A stretch of DNA of 64,000 nt, taken from the NCBI RefSeq assembly GCF_009727055.1, contig NC_052350.1, positions 18,474,840 through 18,538,839 of the forward strand, read 5' to 3'. The notes beneath the pieces were generated by a model that ran no database searches, had not been told where the DNA came from, and was given only the letters and a program-made list of their open reading frames with translations. Source of the DNA: Benincasa hispida (taxonomy: Eukaryota; Streptophyta; Magnoliopsida; Cucurbitales; Cucurbitaceae). Every line of letters begins with the position of its first letter. Position 1 is the stretch's first letter. Position numbers and translations under genes: made by a program. Shown here piece by piece: positions 56,691-64,000 of the stretch.

Positions 56691-56905
56691 GGGATGCTCC
56701 CATGATGATCAAGATGCACAAACAGTGCCACAAGACAGACCTTATCGGGATCCTCCTAGGGTGATAGCATGAGAGAGCTGTAAGCCTTGCCGGGGCCTCT
56801 CCCATGACGATCAGGATGCACGAACGAAACTGCAATGTAGTCGTGATCGAATGAGGAGGTCATAAGCCTTTGCAGGTCCCCATGACGATCAGGAAGTATG
56901 AATAG
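56691..56905 (+). repeat. three imperfect repeats of about 35 bp
   Basis: CCCATGAYGATCARGATGCAC-like units at 56691-56723, 56792-56825 and 56872-56905, spaced 101 and 80 bp, each preceded by a G/C-rich GGGATGCT or GGGGCCT box. Noncoding 3' region of the Tat-type element. Confidence 0.65.
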
Positions 56906-57179
56906 GCATACAATAGATAGACCATAACAAGGTCATCCTTATGTGCACCAAAGATTCGGTTCAATGCGGCCGACATTTCTACAAAAAAAAAAAATAGAAG
57001 AATTTTTTGTTTTGTTACGAAAACCAAGCTTTATAAGTGGAAAGAAACCACCCTTCAAGATTATTAACAGATGGCTAGAAAAAAAGCAGTTGTGTTCCTT
57101 TGAGTTTCACTTAACTCCTACAAAAGAGTAAGGGGGATAAGTTAGCTTAAAACTTACACAACAAAAAAAAAGTAAGGGG

Positions 57180-57406
57180 GGCAAGTTTGGTAAAAAAAAA
57201 ATAAAAAAAAAGGTGATGATGGATTGCGAAAAAAAAAAAAAAGAAGAAAAAAAAAAAAAACAGAAATTTTCTTTAAAAAAAGGGGAAAAAAGAGAAGGAC
57301 ATCTTTTGCCAAGAAAAAGAGAAGAAAAAAAGTAAAAAGAAAAATAGAAAGTAAAAAAAAGAAGAAGAAAAAAGGGGAAAAAAAAAAGGAGAAAAGAGGC
57401 GAAAGT
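57180..57406 (+). repeat. purine-only tract (A/G rich)
   Basis: About 225 bp with almost no pyrimidines in long stretches (AAAAGAAGAAAAAAGGGG style). Reads as poly-Lys/Arg in plus frames and poly-Phe/Leu in minus frames, so the open frames here (57154-57480 minus, 57224-57640 plus) are composition artefacts. Tat elements have a polypurine tract ahead of the 3' LTR, but this one is much longer than needed and lies over 500 bp upstream. Confidence 0.75.
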
Positions 57407-57870
57407 GGGGGCGTCGAACCCTGGGCGCCCCCTTTATCTTCGCTGCCAAAGTGCCACGAGCGGACGGGGTGGCCGAGCACCGGTAAGCTCGAACGGATAA
57501 AATGGTTTGACGACCAGCGTCTACAGCAGCCAAACGAACTGAGATCGACTTTGCACCGGCGATCGACGTTTGCGACACCAAACGATGAGCGTCAGGCGGT
57601 GGCCTTCGACGAAAGTGGACGCTGCAAGCGCGACTTTTAGTAAGGCGGCAGTGCGTATGCGTGGGTGGCATGGCGCAGACGAGCAGGCAGTCCTTCGACG
57701 AGTGGACGGGCAAGCCGGGGGTGGTTGGGTCGTCGGCGAAGGCAGTGATAGAAGAAGACCGAATGCGGCTCCGGCTCGGTGTAGCGGGTGTGTGAAGGCA
57801 CTGAAGATGGCTGAAAAATGCTCGGCTGTCGACTGCGGTTCCTTTGCTGTTGGGCTCGACGTGTTTGGAA
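57407..57870 (+). other. GC-rich island in the 3' region of the Tat-type element
   Basis: In a window dominated by A and T, this block has a high G+C and many CpG, with words such as GGGCGCCCCC and CGAGCGGACGGGGTGGCCGAG. Open frames exist on both strands (57570-58031 plus, 57273-57713 minus) but have no recognisable domain. Downstream is a polypurine-like AAAAAAAGAGAGAGAAAAAG (57872-57891) and then the presumed 3' LTR. Confidence 0.55.
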
Positions 57871-58430
57871 ATAAAAAAAGAGAGAGAAAAAGAGGAAGTT
57901 TTTTTTCTTTAACTTTGACGCTGGGAAATGAAAATGCGACTCCACTGAATCCAAATCCATATTCAGAAAAATCTATAAATTTGGTTAATTTAGATTTTAT
58001 GGTTAAATCTAGATTCTATTTAGTTAAATAATAAAAAATAATAATAAAAAATAAAAAAAATCTACTAACCGACAATCTTATTCTTTTTGATTCTTTTCTT
58101 TCTTTGTCCCTCAATTTTCTATAACTTTGGCCATGCCAACTGAACCTTTTGTTTAATTGCGATTTTTAGCCCCAAATTACAATTAAATTAGGGATGATCC
58201 TTTATTATTTATTTATTTATTTATTGTAAATTTTGGCTATATCTCAAATTTGATACCCGAACTCAAGTTTAAACTTATGTACTAAATTCAATAGATTTGG
58301 ATGGCACATCAATTGAAGGTCAAATTGCAGAACAGTAAAAGTATCTGGATTTTGATTCCCAACTTTTATATTTTTTCGGAGATTCCATGCCCACGCCATA
58401 TATGTGCTATAAATCTCGAAAGGGCAATTG

Positions 58431-59062
58431 TTGAATGAAGAATTGGACCAATCCACAAGTTGCCACGTCGTTTACTAAATTCTAAATCAATTAAATTTGG
58501 GGTCGCAATAGATGTTTGACATATTCCGAATTGAATTAAGACAAATTTTCGGATGATGTCACGTGGTTTGGATCAGATGAGATTAAAATTGGCCCAATTT
58601 GATATTATATTTTGGGTTTTAAAGGTCCAACTACAAAAGGCCCAAACCAACTAATTGGGGCCCAAGGACCAACCAAGCCTAAGTCCACGAAGCCCACTTG
58701 AGAAAACTCTATAAATAGAGAAGTTATCTTTCATTTATAGAGGTCAGCATTTTTCTACATTCAGAGAGCCCAGAGAGCAATCATCAACAAGTAAGAAGAC
58801 TTCCAAAGACTCCTGAAGCTGCACTCCTAAAAGACCAGAAGAACCCTTGAAGACACAAAGACTTTCCAGGACTTCTACTTCAAGAACGTTCGGTGCTTTT
58901 TCTTCTTCAATCAGCCCACATACACCCAACTGAGAGAGAATCAAGAGGAATCAAAGTATAAGAGATCTAAACCATATCGGCATCAAAATCAAACTTTCAA
59001 CTCATACCAACTCAACTTAACTCCACGAAATACGTTTCAATTCGGAAACCTCGTGTGAAACA
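58431..59062 (+). repeat. Tat-type 3' LTR (recognisable part)
   Basis: Matches the 5' LTR from GTTGAATGAAGAATTGG to GGAAACCTCGTGTGAAACA. Has TCTATAAATAGAGAAG with TATAAATA at 58710-58717. The true start probably lies further left, after the purine tract near 57890-57930, but the 5' copy offers no match there. It lacks the 50-bp duplication of the 5' copy. Confidence 0.75.
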
Positions 59063-60943
59063 GGCACTTTCCACATTTGACACCTAGAATTTCATGCTAG
59101 TAGAGTTTGAGGTGAAGACATGCAAGACAGGATTTTGCTCATGTGAAAATTTTTCCTTTAAAATAGTTTTTTTTTTTTTTTTTTTTTTTGAAATGTGGAA
59201 AGATTGTATTGACTTTGAAAATCAATACTTTAAGGAAATCATGTTTACCATTAAGATTTTAAACTCGCTTAATAAAAGTTACAAATTCAAAACTAAAAAT
59301 ACTTTTAATTGAATATTTTAGGATACAATTTTTAATTATATAAATTTGTTAATGTAAAAAGAACTACAAAACTAAATTCCACACATCTCAGTTTAAAGTG
59401 TAATAGCACAACGAATACTTAATAAAAAAAGTGTTATTTCAAATATAAGTAAAATGAATAACTTATTTACAAATATAGAAAAATGTTTATTGTCTATCAT
59501 TACTGTCAACTGACACTGATAGATTGTTCACTGTCTATATAGATTACATTTTCTATATTTAAATTTCCAGCAGTTTTCTGTTTAACATAATCACATTTAT
59601 ATAACCATAAAAGAATTAAAATTATTTAAAATATTAGAGAAAGAAAATAAAAGATAAATTAGATATATTTTTTTAAAAAAAATAGAATAGAGTTTCTTGT
59701 ATAAGTTTCAAACCTTCCACATGTGTGCAATTATTTAATATACGTTTATGTTTAGAATAGGAAAATTGAATACATACCAAAATTGACATATTTTGAATTA
59801 ACATAAATATTGGTAATTATCAATTTCGAAATTAGAGGTTCGATTATTATAAAAAATTATATATATATTTCAACAAAATTTTCAGATTATTAAATAATAA
59901 TAATAATGAATTTGTTTTTTGATTATAAATGTATTGTGAGGTGACTCAGAAGTTAGAAGTGGGGAAATATAATTGAAAATTCTTTAATTGACAATGTTTT
60001 TTCAGGATGGTTTCGCAATTTAATAGCTAGTGTTATTGTACAAACAATGAACTGATCCCCACAGAGTTTAAATGCATTTTATTTATTTATTGAAACTTGA
60101 AAAGGGAAAGAAAATGAAAAGGAAAAATGTTTAATAACAATTAACCATTTTTTTTAAAAAAAATCTAAATATACTTTCTTTAGTATTTAATGAGGATGGT
60201 TTTTTGTATTATAATTAAATACCATACCACAAACACGTAAATGTATTAATTTGGCCCATGGAAATTTGTTGTCTGGTTTTTTAATCATTATAAATTGATT
60301 TTAATAAACACAATTATAAACTTTCTTTAATGACAACAAAATAATACTTTTCTATATATATATAATTCAAGCCTAAGTTAGCTGGCTTCCCCCTTTTTTT
60401 TTTTTTTTTTGTTTGGTTTTTTTCAATCTGAAGCTTAATCTCTTAAATTTTCAAATTTTTATCCTTTACGTAATAAAAATTGTTCCGTTAACTTAATTTA
60501 GAAAATTCTCAATCAATGTTCGTAAATCTCAATTAGATTCATAAATCCTTGTTTAACATATTGTAGGAACACTTTGACATTGTCATTAATTCTATACCTG
60601 CTATTGAAGAAAAAAGATAAATTTTAAATTGGATGGATAAGAATATGTTAGAATTTTGTTGTTGAGCAAGTTTAGAATTAATTTTCGAGTGGACATATGA
60701 ATTTACTAAATAGGTTAATAAAACATAACTTAAAGGGATATATCAAATTGTAGTAGACAAAATTTAAACCATTTTTTCTTTAGAGGACTTAATTGAGAAT
60801 TTATAATATAGTAAAGGTAAATTTTTAAAATTTTAAAAAGTTATATTTATTTTATTTTTTTGAAACTTGAAAGAGAATGAAATGAGGTTTAAACTTTGAA
60901 TTTGGGAAATACATGGAATCAAAGGAATGCGAATCAGACTCAA
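59063..60943. other. AT-rich intergenic DNA with a small inverted repeat
   Basis: No gene. T-run of about 23 at 59167-59190. At 59467-59563 an inverted repeat pairs AAATATAGAAAAATGT with ACATTTTCTATATTTA around TCTATCATTACTG and CTGATAGA; such small hairpin elements are common in plant intergenic DNA. Nothing else can be supported. Confidence 0.55.
59467..59563. repeat. short MITE-like hairpin
   Basis: About 97 bp. Terminal arms AAATATAGAAAAATGT and its reverse complement at the right side, plus a second inner pair (GTCTATCATT / ACTGATAGA region). No target duplication identified. Confidence 0.5.
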
Positions 60944-61339
60944 TCAAGGATCAACTATGCAAAGCCTATATTTTGCCCGATGGAATCTTGTTTTGGTCAA
61001 TTTTTCTGGTGTGAGGTCCACCCCTAATTCTATTCTCAGCTCTCCCTCCTTCTTGAAGTTTGCTTTCAAAAGTGAGATTAGCTTTGCCTCCTCTAGAATG
61101 GTCATTGGAACAGCTTAATGTGGAACGACTTGGTCGAATTCTCTTTTTCGAAGGGATTTTTTGGGCCCTCGACGCGTCCTATTTGTTGAGGGTGCAAGTT
61201 CATCTATCACAATTGAGGGAGTGAAGGTTCCTTGAAGGAAAATATAATTAATGGAAGGCTTGAAAGGAGTTGGATTTGCAAGTGTAACGGTCAAAATCCT
61301 CACGTGGAAGTCGAGTCTGATTCTTTGGAGATTGTGAGA
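60944..61339 (-). pseudogene. unidentified open stretch with one internal stop
   Basis: On the minus strand 61339 to 60944 is open for 131 codons except for one TAA (61115-61117). It reads RIRLDFHVRILTVTLANPTP, INYIFLQGTFTPSIVIDELA, RTRRGPKKSLRKREFDQVVP, then past the stop AVPMTILEEAKLISLLKANF and ELRIELGVDLTPEKLTKTRF, ending CIVDP and TGA. I do not recognise it. The composition is less skewed than the neighbouring AT-rich frames, and the basic run RRGPKKSLRKRE looks protein-like. A TATA-like TTCTATAAATTGAAC lies upstream on the minus strand near 61590-61604. It may be a pseudogene exon or a fragment of an unknown repeat. Confidence 0.3.
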
Positions 61340-63140
61340 TTAATAAATCTTTGTGGAATTCCTTAATTTGTTTAAGGTTGATTTTTTGGTGAAAGAGGCT
61401 CTTAGTTTTCCTTTTCCTTTGTAAAATATTGTTTCTTTTTTATAAAAGTCTCTAGGGGACAGAGAACAGAGTAAGCTGATAACTTAAGTTCTTTGGTTTT
61501 CTCTTTGGGATCTCTTATTACGCATATTTTCTTTGCAACTCCAACCCTTTCCATCTTTCTATATCCTTCCCCATTTTGTGAAGGGATTTGAATGTTCAAT
61601 TTATAGAAAAATGAAAAAATGTGCAAGCATGAAAAAGGAGAAGGTTAAGGTCAGTGGGTACGTAACGGAGAGTGGAAAAAGAGAAAAAGGGAAAGTGGAA
61701 AAGTGATCTTTTAAATCACCAATTCACTCAAAAACTTAAGTTAGTGAGTAAAGACAAATTTAATTTACATCATCGAACACTCCCTTCACTTGCTTAAAAG
61801 TATAAAGAATAGCTAAACAATGGAAATGAATATTAATTGGAGGTAAATAACGTTGAAAGGGGTTTTAAAGTTAATTTTTTTGGGTCAATTGGTAATTTAA
61901 AATGATAGTAGGACAGGTTGGCTTCAGGAATTACAAAGTTTCAAGTCTTTGCAATGTTGTTTTCTCCCCAATTAATATTGTTCTAACTTGTTGGTTCTTG
62001 ATGTAAAGGAGAGTATTTGATTGTTTGTTTGTGTTGGTCCATTGATTCGAATTTTGTTTTTTTAAAAAAAGAACTAAAGGAAAAAGACAAAATTAAGAAA
62101 TACATCCTAAAATTAAGAACAATATTAAAATATGTTTCTCTCATTTTCTTCCCAAAGTAAAGTGGCAATCTATTCCTTGTGGGACCATGTTGCCGTTCCA
62201 AAAAATAAGCCCAATATGGTTAACTTTGGGCCTAAGCCTAGCCACGATCTGGTCATTTCCTGTATGGGCCCTCAGAATATCTGAAAGTCTAAAGCCCAAA
62301 AGTTTTGTTTCCAGAAGGCCCAATTATCCTGTGTAATCTTTTCTATTAAGAATAGAAAAGATATTTATTTACGGTTTGGTTTGGAATAAAGTTTTCCAAG
62401 TGTTTATAAAAATATTGTAAAGTGTAAAAAAAACCATACTTCCAATCAACACTCTAAATATTAATCAACTTAATTTTTTTTTATTAAGTGAAGTACACTC
62501 CCAGAACAAAAACTGGAACCATGTTTTTATTTATTTTTTAATTTTTGAAAGAATTGACAATGTTTTGTCCTCTTAAAGAGACCAAAAAATTGAAAAACTG
62601 ATGGAGTACACAATTTCCATACTAATAGTATATGCTGTTAGCCAAAATAAATAAAACAAATTTCTCTATACTAAAAAAAAAAAATAGAAAACTCCTCTTT
62701 TAAGGAATAGAAAACTCTCTTTTAAGGTCTTTTTCCAAAAAAAAAAAAATGTGCACAGATATATAGAGTAAAATAATGACATCCATTTTCATCATGGGAC
62801 ACAAACTCATAAATTGATATAAACCTTTCATAAATTATAAAAAAAAAAAAAAAAAAAAAAATCAAATGAGAAGCACTCCACACAAATATGATTGAAGGGT
62901 AATTGTGGAAAAAATCCTATTGCAACTAAAGAATTTCTTCCAAGTTTCTATCCTTCTCTCTCTAAAATAGTACATAATTACCCTTATTCATATATTATTT
63001 AATCTATAAATCTCTTTAAATATATATTTGGACAACAATAGTTTTAATTTTTTGGTCATCAATAGTTTAATTTTTAGGTGGGCATCTTTGTGAATAAGTA
63101 GCGAAACTTTTCAAAAGTTGATGCGCACACATATTTTAAG
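61340..63140. other. AT-rich intergenic DNA, no gene seen
   Basis: Short minus-strand frames (61402-61626, 61983-62201, 62141-62323) have no domain likeness. A run of about 27 A at 62840-62866 and a 20-bp direct repeat around TAGAAAACTC-TCTTTTAAGG (about 62685-62705 and 62708-62727). Nothing else can be supported. Confidence 0.5.
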
Positions 63141-63429
63141 GTCTCCGTTTGATAACCATTGATTTTTTATTTTTGTTTTATTGAAGTTAAATCTATTTCC
63201 AATACCACATTTCTTAAATGAAGTACAATGGTTGAATTTTTAGTCAATTTAAAAAAAAAAAAAAAAACCTTTTTGAAAACTACTTTCTTTTTTCCTTAAA
63301 ATTTAGCTTTGGTTTTTAAATCATTAATGAAAAGTAGATTAATAAATAAAGAAATTTGGGGGTGAAGATAGTTTCTGGTTAATTTTCTAAACAAAAACAA
63401 AAACAAGAAAATAATTACCAAATGAGATC
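63141..63429. mobile_element. MITE-like element with terminal inverted repeats
   Basis: Left end GTCTCCGTTTGATAACCATT, right end reverse-complemented GATCTCATTTGGTAATTATT, about 15 of 20 matching, followed inside by T-rich/A-rich complementary blocks. TTAAG stands on both sides (63136-63140 and 63430-63434), a possible 5-bp duplication, though hAT-type elements with similar ends make 8 bp. Noncoding. This type of end (TTTGGTAACCATT) is common in plant MITEs. Confidence 0.6.
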
Positions 63430-63434
63430 TTAAG

Positions 63435-64000
63435 TTTAGTTTCTCAATAAAATTCAAGATCATTCTTTTATGAAATTTTTAGGTCTGCCTAATAATTTTA
63501 ATGTTTTTCTTATTTAAAAAAACCTAGTTTATAAAATTTAAATTGAATAAATAATATTTCACCTATATCTTTTTTCTTTGTTTTGTTAATCAAATATTTC
63601 AGGGATGTTATTTAAAAAATTTATATTTTTTTTTTCTAAAATTGGATTATAAAAATATAATCTTTTTACTTTAAGAAGAAATGTAAAACACAGAAATTGT
63701 AAGAAAATTAAAACCAAACAAGACTTTCAAAAACTACACAACTAAAAAATAGTAACAAATGAAATTTATGCCCGATTGAAAACTATTTGATTTTCTAATT
63801 TTAGTTTTTAAAAAATTCTATTTATTTTCTCCATATTTATTAACTGTGATTTTTATCTTTTATAAGTATACAATCAATTGATAACCAAAATTAAATATAT
63901 TTTTTTTTTAGTTTTTAAATACTTGGTTTGAATTTTGAAAAAACATTCCAAAAAAGTTATAACAATACACAAAAATCGCCAATAGGTAGAAATAGTGTTT
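63435..64000. other. AT-rich intergenic DNA, no gene seen
   Basis: Homopolymer-rich, with stops in all frames. No feature that I can support. Confidence 0.55.

Larger units (their letters stand above)
45187..59062 (+). mobile_element. Tat-lineage Ty3/gypsy retrotransposon, degenerate
   Basis: 5' LTR (to about 45912), primer site, gag, PR, linker, RT, RNase H, second archaeal-type RNase H, integrase, a long 3' region with an antisense ORF, and 3' LTR (to about 59062). Two RNase H domains and a long 3' region are the mark of the Tat clade. LTR likeness begins at 45187 and 58431; further left the two LTRs do not match, so one has been truncated or rearranged. No target duplication could be read. 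All reading frames carry breaks. Confidence 0.8.

Noticed and set aside
57460..57500. tRNA-like start GGGGTGGCCGAGCACC
   Set aside because: D-arm-like words occur but no anticodon arm, T arm or acceptor pairing follows.
57154..57713. Long Lys-rich and Phe/Leu-rich frames on both strands
   Set aside because: They come from the purine-only tract and the GC-rich block; composition artefacts.
61402..62323. Small minus-strand frames as genes
   Set aside because: Short, no domain, ordinary AT-rich composition.

Overview
This window reads as transposon-packed intergenic DNA of a flowering plant. It is strongly AT-rich, has GT-AG introns inside a degenerate transposase gene, and holds Ty3/gypsy and Ty1/copia polyproteins, CACTA and hAT-type DNA elements and MITE-like inverted repeats. 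From the general look of the LTR families I would guess a dicot, possibly a cucurbit, but that is memory-based inference and nothing here proves it. I found no intact host protein gene, rRNA, tRNA or CRISPR. Every coding stretch longer than about 100 codons belongs to a decayed mobile element.

Layout. 1-2911: AT-rich DNA, a possible tRNA-derived SINE scrap, and a solo LTR (894-2694, target duplication ATATC) sitting in what looks like an old copia protease fragment. 2912-5007: a small non-autonomous CACTA element flanked by TAA, carrying an assembly artefact, a Nextera mate-pair junction adapter at 4653-4690. 5099-5603: an RNase H-like (RVT_3) pseudogene fragment. 7250-7575: an inverted-repeat element.

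The centre is a stack of insertions. A CACTA element (about 7930-42601) has its Transposase_24-type gene cut in two, at about 10.9 kb and 40.2 kb. The gap holds an Athila-like Ty3/gypsy element (10936 to about 38778, 5' and 3' LTRs, gag-PR-RT-RNH-IN and a coiled-coil third ORF), followed by a short LTR element (38790-40202). The Athila element was itself hit by a hAT-like MITE (18386-19054), a solo LTR (36669-38707, TSD CTAGC) and another solo LTR (21887-34509). That last LTR was split by a minus-strand Ty1/copia element (22944-33574), whose pre-integrase region then took two solo LTRs side by side (27636-29760 and 29782-31710).

42605-59062: a Tat-type LTR remnant interrupted by a solo LTR (42863-44804, TSD ATACA), then a Tat-lineage Ty3/gypsy element with gag, PR, RT, two RNase H domains, IN and a long antisense ORF that resembles plant mobile domain proteins. 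59063-64000: AT-rich DNA with two inverted-repeat elements and one unidentified minus-strand open stretch (60944-61339).

None of the elements looks able to move alone: both Ty3/gypsy RT genes have lost catalytic-region segments, and most frames carry stops. The features most worth following are the adapter, the palindromic octamer ACGATCGT shared by unrelated elements, the excess of solo LTRs of one LTR superfamily, and the antisense ORF of the Tat element.
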